Assembly: GCA_030142905.1 (NCBI GenBank)
Contig: JASJOG010000058.1
Coordinates: forward strand, 248,001 to 312,000
Origin: Heliopora coerulea
Lineage: Eukaryota; Cnidaria; Anthozoa; Scleralcyonacea; Helioporidae
Direction: 5' to 3'
DNA: 64,000 nt
Below the pieces are notes generated by a model. The model had not been told where the DNA came from. It worked only from the letters and a program-made list of their open reading frames with translations, and did not search any database. The position numbers and the translations under genes were made by a program. Shown here one piece after another: positions 36,952 to 50,000 of the stretch. Positions within the stretch are counted from its first letter, which is position 1. Every line of letters begins with the position of its first letter.

Positions 36952-39900
36952 ATGAGTTACAAGTACGAGGCGATCAAAAGAATGGCACCTAAGCGAAAAT
37001 GGGAGAATTTCCCTGGCCGTAACAAATTCTACTTGGGTGGAAGAGTTATTATGGCAAAAGCGAATGGAGTGTGCATCTTTACAGCTGTACTCATTGTGTC
37101 TACCAGTGGCCTTTTCTTTGGCTTCGAGTATGTATTTTAATTAAACATAAATTTTAATTAATTGACAGGCCGACTCACCAGCTTGTGTGGATTTTGACCT
37201 TTTTACATTTAAGGAATTCTCTACTGTATCATTGTTTACTATTAACCCCTCATTACTTAGGAATATTCAGAAATTGTTTCTGTTTGCCACTTCAGTCTCC
37301 TCGATGAAAGTACCCACGGTGTCAGTGTAAAAAGTGGTTTAGTAAGAATTCCTTTAAATATGGTTCATTTTGAATGTTTCGAGCGTTGGCTTCAAATTCG
37401 TTATGAGATAATCGCACGTGACTGTTGAGACGAGAATTGAGACGTTTACTCGAGTTTGATAGCTTTAAAATAAGAAGATATCGTGTCGTTTTCCATTTCG
37501 CGACTTAAAGTTGATTTGACCTTTGTTTTTGCCATGCTAAGTAAGCTGTATATTCTAGTGTCCGTCTGTGTCAGCAAAATACCTTGCTGAAAACCAATGA
37601 AATTAAACGTTTAAAACTGTATTATGGCTAAATGGACTGTGATTCTGCTAATCATTTCAATAACACCAGCCCTATGTACTGAGTTATTTTTTGGTAAATA
37701 TTTTATTCGTGTTATGTTGTATGTTGTATTATTTTACATTCAAAAATAGTACACAGTTGTTTCCTTCAGTACTTGGTAAAAACAAGGTTTGTCACATGGA
37801 AGTGAACATATGACATTTCATAATTTACGTAATGCTAACATAAATTTCATTGACTTGACTGTTGACAAAACAAGAGCTTATTTCAGTTTGTAGTACATGT
37901 AAGAAAAACTAAGAATTTTTCACCAGCCAAATAGATTGGGGAACTGTAAAAGCTAAGAGGGGAGATTCTATCTGCATGTCTTATGATAATGATTATACTA
38001 GATACCATCTAGTGGCTACTCCATATTGTAATTGATGTAAAAGGGGATTAGTGTGACAAGGGAAAAGTGGATTAATAGGGAATCTAGGGAGAAAATTCTG
38101 AATATACTGCACAAGAAAGTTAAAATTCCCTGCGGCAGACTTTGTATAATTTCAAAATTGTTTTATTGAAGCATACACAAAAAGCTGTAACCAGCCCACA
38201 ACTACAAAATGTGAAGGATGAAATGTGTGCCTAAAACAGCTGTAGGTTGATATTCAAGTTGGAAAAAGATAAGATGAAGACAAAAAACTATTATGTTTTT
38301 CTCTTATATCTTTATCTGTTGTCAGGGAAATAAAACAGCTGATTAATTTTTAATCTTGAATTGGAGCTAATTTTCTTTGAACTTTTAGTTACCATAATAG
38401 TGCATTGCAAATTAATGGCAGTTCTTTCTTTTCATATTGTCTAGTTCTCGTTATTTATACGAACACGTGTCACCTTGTGTGCCATTTATTGCTGCATGGT
38501 TATTTTTGTTTTGCCTTGGAGCACTAGCTAGAGCTGCATTTATTGACCCAGGCATAGTTCCTCGTGCAACTGCAGATGAGGCAGCCTACATTGAAAAACA
38601 AATAGGTGAGTCAGTAGACTATTTACATTGAATTACTAGTATATTTATTTAGAAAGCCAGTTATACGGATAAATATGCATGGCCTTCATCCTTTGGAAAA
38701 GCCACGGAAACTAATTAGGAATGTCTACCCAATTATAAACCCATGCCCCGGGCCTCTCATGTTCAAAATTTGGCACAAGCGGTCTATCACACGGGCAGAT
38801 TATGTTGCGTGCACGATTAATTAACAATAAATTGGAGCGTGGGGTATTGTCAAAAAAAAAAAAATTTTTCAATTTTCTTGTAATTACATTAATGTAATTC
38901 CAATATGAATACAATGTCATATCAATGTTTTTTATAACAAAAGAAGGAACAGAAACATTAAGATATTGTTTAAGTCCGAGATGCTTTCGAGTTCCTCTTG
39001 GAAAAGTTCAAATTCACTGTCCTCACTACTGCTTTCGTCTTAGTCAAGTGTTAAGTGGACCTTGTCAACAACGTTAACAGTATTTCTCACTGACATAGTT
39101 TCGTTTGGTTGAGACCTTTTTCCGTCTGTTTGATGTCATATATATTTCAACAGCACTCTCTAATATGGCCTCTTTCTCTTCTCTGCTCCAAAGTGGGTTG
39201 TTTCCATAGGCGATAAGGCTTTCATTCTAGACGGGAGCATTTTGAAAACAAAACAGTTTGACAGGCAAGCAGAAATTAACACTTGTATGCATGATCATTC
39301 ACGTGCATAACATTTGTGGGGCACATGCCTGCACACTCGTGTGCGTCCCACTGAGAGCCCTGATGCCCCTTCACTTGTGATCATAACATTCCTTCATGAC
39401 TCTGATATTTTGTAAAGCACCAGGGTCTGAAAAAATAAAACATTTTGTCATTCAAATGTGTGGGGTTTACTGGAGTGAAAGAAGTCTTTGGGTTAAATGC
39501 TCTGTAATATTTAGGACTAAGGTATATTAATGTTGTGCAAAACTCGGACTTTCTCTCTTAAACTTAGCTATGGAGACAGGCGAATCTCAAGGATACCGTC
39601 CTCCAGCACGCACTAAAGATATCACAGTGAATGGGCAAACTGTGAAACTCAAGTACTGTTTCACTTGCAAGATATTTAGACCTCCCAGGGCCTCCCACTG
39701 TAGTATGTGTGACAATTGTGTAGGTGAGTGGAACAACCTTTAACCATTTTCTGACATTGTTTAAAGCTTACTGATTGCTTAGGGAACTGACTGGTGACCT
39801 TGACTAAGTTGTTAAAAGCATAGATACTGTATTTAAGTCAGATTCTATTAGAGTGCAGACATTAAAGGTGATGATGACAATCAAAGCCTCAATGTTTTGT

Positions 39901-42900
39901 TATAGAGATACATTAACCCAGAAATGAGCAACATGCTGATATTTGAACCATTAACCTATGTGTACTTATAGGCTACTGGTGTGTACTGAATTGTGCTATG
40001 ACACAAGGACTGCCTGCCTTGTTGTGTCTAGTACAATATCTATTTAGTGTTTGTATTATGGTGAGAAAAAAATTTGGCAATAGTATATTGATACACTATT
40101 TTGACTGTGCAGTTGTACATGAGAAAACACATCCTCTTGTATCATACTTGTCATTTAACATCAAGGTACCACATTTGTCTCACTACATCATACAGTAAAT
40201 CAGGTTACTTTACTAATATTTCAGCATAGAAATGTGAAATATAGGTTATAAGAATTATGCTAAGTTGTAAATTTATAATGTTAATAAATGGTTTGCACAT
40301 AGAAAAAGAGGACCAAGTTTGTATCATTATACAGATTATATTGACTTGTACTTGTTGTTATTTTTCTAGATCGATTTGATCATCACTGCCCTTGGGTAAG
40401 TACTACATAATTTATGGTGTTGTAGGGTTATTGCAATCAAGGGTGGCATTCTTGCTTATGTAATGATTGACATTCAAACTTACACAAGGTGTAAGTAAAT
40501 TTACTATCATTATACTGAAATAAAATTTTATTTTGAATGAAGTTGAATTACAGCTGTGATGATATGCAACAAAATGGACATTATAAGCTATATTGCTTGG
40601 GTGGCAATAAATTTCTTACAATTATATTTAAGTTATTACAAATTCATTAACTGAATTTTTTGTCTCCATTTCCTGTGTAGGTTGGAAATTGTGTTGGTCA
40701 GAGAAATTATAGATATTTCTACCTGTTTTTAGTCTCCTTATCCATTTATTGTGTTTATATCTTTTCATTTGTCATCGTCCACTTAGTTTTGTGTAAGTAG
40801 CATTCAATTTTTATAGCCATTACAAACCTATAACAGTGGAAAACTAATGCTTGGTGATAACAAAGTGTGAGCAATAACATCCTCCAGTTCTGAATGATCA
40901 AAAAAATTAGAGCCATAAAAAGTATTTTGTTACTGTTCTTAAGCTAGTCATAACCATAGAGTACTTTGCTGCAGAGTTTTGCATTTTTTCCCCCACCATT
41001 TCCTTTGTGGGCAAATGATTGGCATAAAGTGTGTTTGTCCACTGCAAAAGCTGTGAATCTGGTGGTAATGGTACAATGTGTTTCTGTTTTTTGTTTAGTT
41101 TTTTTGTTTATTGGTTCTTTTTTATTGTTATTCACACTCTGTTTTAATATTTTCTGCTCTTGGTAGTGTCCAATGACAAAGGCAGTTTTGTGGAAGCAGT
41201 CAAAAAGTCACCAGCAAGATATCTTTTTGAACTGTGATTTTGTTCAGTATAACCAACTTATAAGTGTACGCAATTCCCACTTAGTACTTTAATCTGCAAA
41301 CTTCACCAGTGGTCTTAGCTGGGCATTAATACTCTGAAAAAGTTTGTAAGTCCTAAAATAATACTAAACCTGTGGCCTGATTGTTGATAAAGTGGTCTGA
41401 CCAATAGCCTTCTTAAACTTGGTTGTAGGTCAAAGGTTACATGAGTGGCCTATGGTTGGGTGAGTAAGCTTTCTGGTGCAAATATTTGCAAAGGTGAATG
41501 GCAATGTCACATCAATGTATGTTGTTGTTAAAGTTTTAAGAATATGGTTACTCCAAGACAGACAAAGCAATGAGACCATGCCACCCAAACACCTAGCATT
41601 CAAAGACCAATTTTTAAGTGTGATGCCTCTCCTTCATTTTGGATGTGTTGCATTTAGAAGAAGTTTGAAAGATTCATTCTGGAACCGATTATTTTTTTGG
41701 ATTTGAGACCCCTGGGTACCCATTCAAATTTTTTTGTTTTTATATGAGAATTGTTCATTTCAATCCAGCCAAAAGTTCCCCTAGGAGTAAATTTTTAGTG
41801 CCTTTTGGTCTTAAGTGGGACAAGATTTTATGCAGGTTTATGGCTTAAATGGCTTTCTTTCAGTTGTCTTTTACAGTTGTGTTTTAGTCCAAAGCCTATG
41901 CTTCCATTTGTTTTATTAAATGTATCCTTGACTTTGTTATACTATATTGGAAGCCGTTGTTTGTTTCTTCTCCATATGGTCAGTGCTTGGTTTAACAGGA
42001 TTTCACAGCTACCTTGTAGCGTCCAACCAGACGACCAATGAAGATGTAGGTATATAACCATTAAGTTACCAGCACAAGGTACACATTCAAATTAATAACC
42101 CATGCCACAAGTCACTGGTGACACCACAACTCAGTAGACCTGCAGGTGAGGTTTTCAGGTATACCTCATTCCCCACTGTCATGTTGATTTCTCACTGATA
42201 CAACCAAACAGCCAGTTCATTTACTGTCAGTTAAGGATGACTGCCTAGTTTCTGCCCTTGAATACTCGAGGTTAAATGCCATACATGGCATGTTCAACTG
42301 ACCCCCCCTGACTGCCCATAGGTTCGCTACTGTATAAAAAGTCCTTTGTCAGCCTTTGATCAGAATTGCATCTTGTTTTTTATTTTTTTCCTTAGATAAA
42401 AGGCACCTTTTCCTCCAGAAGAGGCCAAAACAATTACAATCCTTACAGTAAAGGTTCCATATGGGCTAATTGTTTGGATGTGTTGTGTACTCCTGTTCGT
42501 CCAAGGTAATTACGTTGACTGAACGGAGATTGTACGTAATGAACTGATACAGTGTAGTGTTATTTCATTTTGATTTTAAGTGGCGACTGAATGCCTGTTC
42601 CAAATTCGACGTATTATATGCCGTTTTAAGTCCTTTGGGGAGTGGACAAACTTAACATGTGGCGGGTCCCGGTTATTCATACATTATCTACCAACCGGCT
42701 ACAAATGATCGTAATTTCTTGTAAACGAGGAATCGTAGGGATGGTAGAAGATGATGGTAGGGATTTGAACAGTATTTTCTTTACAGATACATTGGTCGGT
42801 ATTTAGGTCAGCCCTGCTAAATTACCGACGCGACTCTCCAGGAGTGCGCCAAGGGAAGTCTAAGCCACTAGCTGACGACGGTCGATTGGAAGCTTTAACA

Positions 42901-44550
42901 GTTTGTCAGGTTACATCAACACCTATTGTCTGACTACCTTCTACAGTTTGATGATCAGAGTTCATTTCCATCCAGTATCTCACAGAGCTGGTTCGAGTAA
43001 ACAAACAAAGCTTTAGAAATTTAACTATTAAATTTGGACGGTGTCGTACGGTACAACAAAGTTGTGAGGTCCCTCCCGATTGAGTTAGTTTATTTGACTT
43101 GGCCTATGTCTTAGTCGTTGTGTTTTTTACGTTTTAGTTTAATTGATCCTCGAGGTGTCGTCGTACCTGATCCTAGTGACGTATCTTGTCAGTATGGATC
43201 AGTGGCAACTAGCCAACAGGTAAATATAGGACTAAATATTTGATATTTAGTTTATTGACTGTTTCCCGGCGGGAGCTTTGCCTTTGACGAGTAAAATGGT
43301 CTGGCGTTAGCCAGAGTAGAATAATACAAGACTTAGCCCGCCGGGAAAGAGTCAAGTCCCGCTTACACTTGTAATTTTGTGCCTTGCAATTGACATCTTG
43401 GCGTATGTGTTAAGGTCACAAGAGCATTGAGGACAAACTGCAGCGAATCAGAGGCGAATATCTCGCTGCATAGATAGACTGTCGTGGGTTTATTGCATAC
43501 ACCAGGTGGACAATCGCGACGAATGAAATCGCATGTGTGAACAGGTCTTCACGCACTGGATATAAAAGTAGACTATAGTGGAGAACATAGCTCGTCGGCC
43601 AAACGTGCCGACTTCTACCTACACGAATCTCAGATTGCTTGGGTATTTCTGCCCTTACTGGGAAAAAGCGTATCAATCCCACTCTCACCAGCATTTTGTC
43701 TCACCACTATGATACCGGACACTCTGTTTCACCTGACAACTTTACTATCTCGTCTACTTTATCTTCAAGGTCCAACTCTGTCTCTGAACTTCTTATCAGG
43801 GAACGTCTTCTAATTCGCAAATTTAATCGATTCCTTAATGATAACATAGGGTCCTTTCCTCTTATTCTCTTTTAAACTTACATATCTCCCCTTTCCCTTT
43901 ATCGTCCTTTTTATTCCCTCATAATATCCTGTCTCTCCACCGTTCGTTTGTCTTTATTCCCCACTTCCTCTCACGCGCCAATATCCTGTAAAGATCAAAC
44001 AACACTAACCGTTGCAATCCTATATATTTAAATATTTTTATTCCTTCTCTGATGATGTGTGACGCAACGAAACGTTAGAAACAATAGAAGCTTTGTAAAT
44101 GTGCCTTTAATTCGTATTTTTTGCTGGGCTCTGCTGTTCATCTTACGCATAGCTCAACATAGCTTGGTATAGGATCGTACAGCGAGATACAAAGCAGCAG
44201 CTCGATCTGGGTGAAGTAACGATTCCTACCTCGAAAATCAATCGTAGATACCCCAAAAGCTTCAATCAGTAATTGTAATATACAATACAGCACCACGGCC
44301 GTGCATCTCTACGTGAAAAGCAATTCCTACTTCCATAAACCAATGTACATGTTCTGTCTTCCAGCCTGCCATTTCGGCTACTTCGACGTCACAGTCCGTT
44401 GTCTATCCCAGTACATCAACCAACCACTCTAACAATAGTGACCTACAGGAGCAGAGAAAACCATTAATGGCTGAATGTACCACACCAAAAGAAGGTGACC
44501 ACCTGCAGGAGGACAATGATCAAGGACTGGTGAAATTGAGTACAGTTTGA
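36952..44550 (+). CDS. ZDHHC14: DHHC palmitoyltransferase, ZDHHC9/14/18 clade (387 aa)
   Basis: S-acylates cysteines of target proteins at Golgi/plasma membranes. Exons: 36952-37127, 38445-38605, 39568-39723, 40370-40395, 40681-40792, 41167-41218, 41943-42045, 42396-42505, 43138-43219, 44365-44550; all phases agree. Visible: clade signature [13 protein letters not shown] near the N-terminus; membrane helices 1 and 2 (about 41-60, 70-90); DPG motif ([10 protein letters not shown]); Cys-rich domain from [17 protein letters not shown] onward; DHHC with catalytic Cys about 171; helices 3 and 4 (about 184-210, 230-250); and QTTNEDIKG, matching the TTxE motif. Exon 4 is a 26-nt microexon encoding the DHHC motif. 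The intron after exon 6 is AT-AC. The C-terminus LSTV is a class I PDZ ligand like LSSV of vertebrate ZDHHC14. Which of the three paralogues is closest is not resolved; the clade assignment is firm. Confidence 0.93.
41219..41942 (+). other. AT-AC U12-type intron in the ZDHHC gene
   Basis: Exon 6 ends ...SPA plus AG and no GT donor restores the reading frame. The sequence continues ATATCTTTT, 8 of 9 matches to the U12 AT-AC donor ATATCCTTT. The 3' end has TCCTTGAC (8 of 9 to TTCCTTRAC with its preceding base), with branch A at 41,931, then AC at 41,941-41,942, 11 nt on. Joining here yields [18 protein letters not shown], which aligns residue for residue with the vertebrate family (ETPGTVLEVLICFFTLW). 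No AG acceptor lies in the stretch where this exon must begin. Confidence 0.85.
43257..43353 (+). repeat. Dispersed ~95-bp hairpin-capped repeat, copy B
   Basis: GACT-TTTCCCGGCGGG (43,257-43,273) is the reverse complement of CCCGCCGGGAAA-AGTC (43,337-43,353) apart from one pair. Between them lie CCTTTGACGAGTAAAAT and CTGGCGTTAGCCAGAG, itself a small palindrome. This is the best-preserved of four copies and lies in ZDHHC intron 9. Confidence 0.7.
43420..44100 (+). mobile_element. Penelope-like retroelement 3' relic (GIY-YIG C-terminus)
   Basis: The frame 43,639-43,875 encodes the typical end of the Penelope-like endonuclease region: [35 protein letters not shown] and a terminal SFPLILF. Upstream the same frame is broken by stops. 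Downstream, near 44,050-44,085, is the non-coding end motif TGATGATG...CGAAACGTTAG usual for these elements. Only the last quarter of an element remains, inserted sense in ZDHHC intron 9. Confidence 0.7.
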
Positions 44551-47098
44551 GGTATTAGGTAGGGACCCGTGAGTTGTACAGCTCCATACCAGTGGAACGT
44601 ATTGTATAGCTTGAGGTATTAATATTTGGAATGCAATGATGTACCAGTGAACTTACTCTCAAAGCTATGTTCATCTTGAGCTCAAAGCAGCCAACAAAAA
44701 CCCTCTAAAGACGACTTTGAAGTCAATCGCTAAACCTGTTCATTTTTACTGAACTTGGGTTTGGGTTTGTCTTCTGTCAACTTCGAAAACATGAAGGGAA
44801 TCTTTGTTTCGAAATGCTTTATTTTGTTTTGAAAAACATCTTGAAGATCGAAGTGATCATACAGTCCGAAAAATGGAAGGTAAAATAGGTCGATGTGCAG
44901 ACGAAAATTGTGCTTACTTTAGTAAGACGACTACCGTTGAGCAATGGCGCTTGGTCGTAGGGTCATGCACTAGATTGTTTAGTATTTTCGATATAGATTG
45001 TTTTCACTAATTTCATCAACATTTTTTCAAGTAAACGTCAGAATAATATTTTATATCTTGTGAATAGAGCAGGCAGTAATTCACGTCTGAAGTCTGAATC
45101 TCTATTGCGGTTCATGAACGAACCATTGCGAAATTGAAAATGTAAAAAGTTACACACTCCGTGGTGTACGTATCTGGTACACCAGACCCGACTGCTCAAT
45201 AGCTACAGTAAACATAAAGCCGGGTTCCTGGTTGAAAAGGTGCTATTTTTACCCCAAAATGCTTCAGACGTCACATCTAGATGTTTATTTAAACCTAAAC
45301 ATTGAATTAGACGAAACATTGAATTAAACTTGTAAAAAAGAACCGCCTTATAGATTTCATAATTTAGATTACAGGAGTTTTGATGGCGTCTGGTGAAACT
45401 GTTCATTACCTAGATTTAAATTTTATCTTCACGGTTGCCACAGAGGTACTGTATCGTCAAATTAACCAGGGGGGATATCTTGGCGTGAACTTCGTGACTG
45501 CCATTTCGTGAATCATACTTGCCCTTGGTGACAAGCTGTTGGTTGAAAAGTGGAACAATGAGACATTCGGCTTTTTCTGTCGAAATACTGGAACAGACTT
45601 GGTAACGACGGAACGAGCAGCAAGCATTCCGAAATAAATTTTTAATGCACCAGTGATTAATATTTTTTACAACCCTTCATGTTCAGCTGCTTTGAAGCGT
45701 TTGAAATAGTTCCTGATAAAGTTAATCGGGGGGGGGCACTGGACTGTGGCAGGTCCAAGGGAGGACACGCTAGCCAGGTGCCTTCCTTTTGAGTTCAAGC
45801 CAAAACTTTTAGCCAGTCCCCAGCTGGCATTTCGTGGATAATACAGATAGTTTTCATCCAAGCATACTAATACAAATAAACGTCTAACATTAATGCCAAG
45901 TTGGTATGAACTTAGTGACCAAAGTTACATTGAAGTCTCATAAAACAAGTCTTAATTCTATTTCAGAATCATCCTCAGGGTATTATGAAATGATAACTTC
46001 ACAATTGACAAGTCTTAAATTGTGTAAATGTGATTCTACGTTTACCCTAAGAATGAGAAATGTCATTTTAATGGCCGTCAGAATTAAAACTTTTTAGGGC
46101 AGTGTGCCCCAAAACCCGTAGGAACTGGCAACTTTGGTATTCGCTTTTCTTATCACGCCGCCTTAACACCCCTCCCTCGTTCAAAATTCTTCGACCGCTC
46201 ATGCTGCAGGATACGATTGTAATACCACAGATGAAGTTCTTGTAATGGTTAACGCCTCGGGCAAACTAAATCCTTTTCTGAAGTTTCCTTACTCATTAAA
46301 TAATAACTTTCGCTTTGAACTCCGACGTGACGACTGGTCTTCCGTTGACGAACAAAATTATCAGGCGTGAACCAGAATGAAATACTAAGGGTTCCTCACC
46401 GTATGGATAGAATTCATCCTGGCTTTTATTGACAATGAAAGAAATCAAGACTCAATAAGCATCATCGTTCATTGCAACTGAAGTCTTGCAAAGAGGAACA
46501 TTACTTCCTTAATCCAACCAACAGTACTGTGTCTAGCCGAAGGATGGCTACGTAATATTAGAAAAAAGCTCTGGTTACTGTTCTAAGAACTAAAAAAGAC
46601 AGATGGTATTACACAAGTCGGGTGGGGTTAAATGAGACATTTTAGAGCGGACATGCGCCACGCGGTGGACAATATTGCTGGGAGTACTGAGGAAGGTTAT
46701 AATTGCTGAGGCTAGCTGGTCGAAGTTCCGCGAAGGTCAAACTTTTAGTTTGCTTAGCATTGCATTTCCAGGCGTCAGAACCCAGGTCATGCCGGAAACG
46801 TGGTCATTTCCTTCCATTTGTTCGTTCTTTAAAACATGACAAAATCGAAGTATGCACAAGAGTTTTTTAATTGCAACAGGTTTTTTTATTGTTTCCATGT
46901 TGGGACTGGAACTTCTGGCTCTAGGTCAGTTACTAGACTGGCAAGTACAGCCTAACAAAAAAGAGAGATGCAACCGGTTAACAATGGTTGTCTGTCTGTC
47001 TGTCTAAAAAGACAGGCATTTTCATCAATTACTATGCATATATGAATATTGTAATAAAGGGAGGTAACTAAAGATAAAATTTAAGGATTGAGGATTAA
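44551..47098. other. Convergent intergenic region ZDHHC / OTC
   Basis: It contains presumed 3' UTRs. AATAAA on the plus strand occurs near 45,632 and 45,877. A G run lies at about 45,728-45,737, and a weak copy of the dispersed ~95-bp repeat at 46,325-46,400. No gene was recognised. Confidence 0.45.
46325..46400 (+). repeat. Dispersed ~95-bp repeat, copy C (decayed)
   Basis: Retains CCGTTGACGAACAAAAT, CAGGCGTGAACCAGA and ATGAAATACTA in the order of copies A and B, but the terminal hairpin is lost. Confidence 0.4.
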
Positions 47099-50000
47099 CT
47101 ACAGATTTGGTTTTCTCACCATTACAGTCCACTTTCTGTTTTCGGCTTCCTGCCATACCAGTGAACGATCTGATTCAAAAATCTCATCAGATACTTCATA
47201 TGGTTTACGAGGCAGGCAGTGAAGGAACGTCCAGTTGTCTGCAGCAACTTTTACAAGCTATGCAAAGGGAAATTACAAAATGAATGACAATGCTGGTGTA
47301 AGTGAATGTTTCTAGATGTTCCCAAACTGGTGTACTTGCAATGGATAATTATTTTATTGTCCTAAAGATTAATAGTGTCTGCTTTGCTGCAAACTGCTGA
47401 ACTGCATGATCTTGGATGGAATGTAAATGTGGTATGTTTGTTCAGTCCATGCCCATCTGATGACCTGTGAGTTACCAAAACATGGATGGTAAGTGAAGTT
47501 ATGTGTGCAAGAAAAAAATACAAAAACTGTGGTGTGATCTTTGAAGACTGGTAAGATCCTCTAACTGTTGAGTTATTAAGGGTGCAGATGGTAAGTAAAT
47601 TCTGGAAGTGTGTACTAGTTTGTAATATGCTGGAGTAATAAGGATAATATCAGATATTTTATGAGGGAAACATACAGAAATCTACTTAAAATCCAAATAT
47701 TTTCTTTGCCAGGCTTCTTTACAGGCAGCCTTACATGTCAGGCAACAATTCTTTTATAAGACAGTGCTGAGTTTTGTTTACTGCAGATAGTTGTCTTGAA
47801 AACCAACATTTTGTGGATATTACTGACCTACCTTGCAGCCATGTTGTCATGAGAGGCACTATATTTATTGTGAGCTGGTTAATTCAAAGCATAAATAGGA
47901 TAATCAATGATGTGTTTGTGATAGCTTGGTAATTATGTTTTTAGTATGCACGCTCTCAAGCTGTTCTCAGAAAAACTTTGAGTCCCTGATGGGAATCGAA
48001 CCCGTAACCTTCTGATTGCTAGTGAGACACTCTAAACCATTGAGCTACAAAGACTCGGATGGTGAGCAAAGGTTAAATTGGAAGGAACAATTGGGATCCA
48101 TTCCCTGGCTATACATGTGGACTGATTTTAGGACTTGTGGGTTCACTAGATTCCCCTCCCCCCAATTGCTGGCTTAAGGGAGGGAGACCCTGCTCCATTT
48201 ATCCCCATGAGAGGACTGATGATGTTACTGCCTATTACATCTCAATGTGTTATCACCTCTTGGTTCACTTGATATCCTTCAAATTCCTTCACTCGTTGTT
48301 CAGCTTCTTCTTCTTGGCCCATGCTTACCCATGTGTCAGTCACAATAACATTAGCTCCTGCACACGCTTCCTTTGGTTCATTTGTGTGGTTGACACTAGT
48401 GCCATACTGAAACATGAGTTATCTTCAAATGGTAACACAGTATAATCAATGTACAAAAGATTGTTTAATGTTACAGCTAGATATCGTTGATATGAATTGG
48501 AATTCTTACTAAAAAAGATAGGCAAACATGGAGTAGTCCACTAGAAGTTCATATAAACAAAAACTGTGAGGTGAGTTCAGCAACTAGTGTGGATACACTT
48601 CCCCATAAATATTAATTACTCAGCCTAACATATATTTTTCTATGCTTATACACCTGTTGTGGAAGTGGTGATATAATCTAAGCTGTAAGTGTTAATGCAA
48701 TCCATGCAGTAATTTAGTGTTATTTTAATTTGCAGTACCTCATCAGCAAACTCCATACAAGCCTTCATGACATCTGAATCTGGTTCATAGCCCTGAAAGA
48801 TAGTGGCAATCAATGTGAGAATAGTAAGAAATAGTATTGGAAAAGAGGACCACAGTGAAGAATGCATGGCCTAGATTTACCACGTAAGGTACTTTAATAC
48901 ATGAAGGAAATAATAAAGGTCTGGGTAGCCATACCTTTGGTGTTGCAATGTTCAAGTTAATTCCCATCTTTGGTGCAGCCATCATCAATGAGTGTGTAAC
49001 GTTGTTACCATCTCCCACCCAAGCCATGTTTAAGCCATGAACATAACCGTAGTGTTCCTGAGGATGATTACAAAGAACACTTTTTACATGACTGCAGCAT
49101 TTTGAATGCTACTCACTAGGATTTGTGTGAATATAAAGCAAATGGTTTGAACCTGGGAGAATTGTGACATGTTTGTAGAAATTGATCATCCAGGTTAGTG
49201 TACTCTTGAGGAAGACTGTTGGTGGAAGTGACTGACATTTGGACAGCCTTAGTAGCGGTCATCTTCAGAGTCAAAAGGACTCAGTCACTTCCACCAACAG
49301 TCTTTCTCAAGACTAAACTAACCTGGACAATCAATTTCCACAAACATGTCAGGATTTGTGTGCATTGTCAACAACTATCCATTTGGTATTTATGTTCAGT
49401 GTAACCATTATTGAGAAATGAAAACCTTTCATTTTTTTCAGACCATTAGATGACTTGCAACTTATTCTACTGTTTGCAGCTAGTATGTTGCAGCATTACA
49501 AACATTATATTTGATTTTGGTAAAGAGATTGAGAACTAATATTCAGCAAAGGTTAATGTCATGACATATCTTTATGAGCTAAAGTACAGGATAAGTACAT
49601 TGGAATGACAGAAGCAAAGAATTGGCACTAGCTATGGCAACAAATTTGTTTTCAGAATTATTATTGACAGTACCTGCAATGTTAATAGGTCTGCAAGTAT
49701 TTGTAATGGATGATACAAGTCTGAAAGACCACTGAAAAAATAACCAAATTATTACTTTTATTCATATGTACATGTTACATCCAAGCTCCTGTAAGCAAAC
49801 ATCATCAGAACTTAGCCACAATTTCTTTTAACCACTATTAAATGCTCATGACTAAAATGAGTAGATAATGGTCTCTGACTGGCTGTGAAAAATTAAGCTG
49901 GTTACATTGGCCAGCAGATATGTTCATTTGACAAGAAGTTGTGCTTAATAGGAATTAACATTTCAGTACAACAAATGTACATCCACTACACAGTTCTTTT

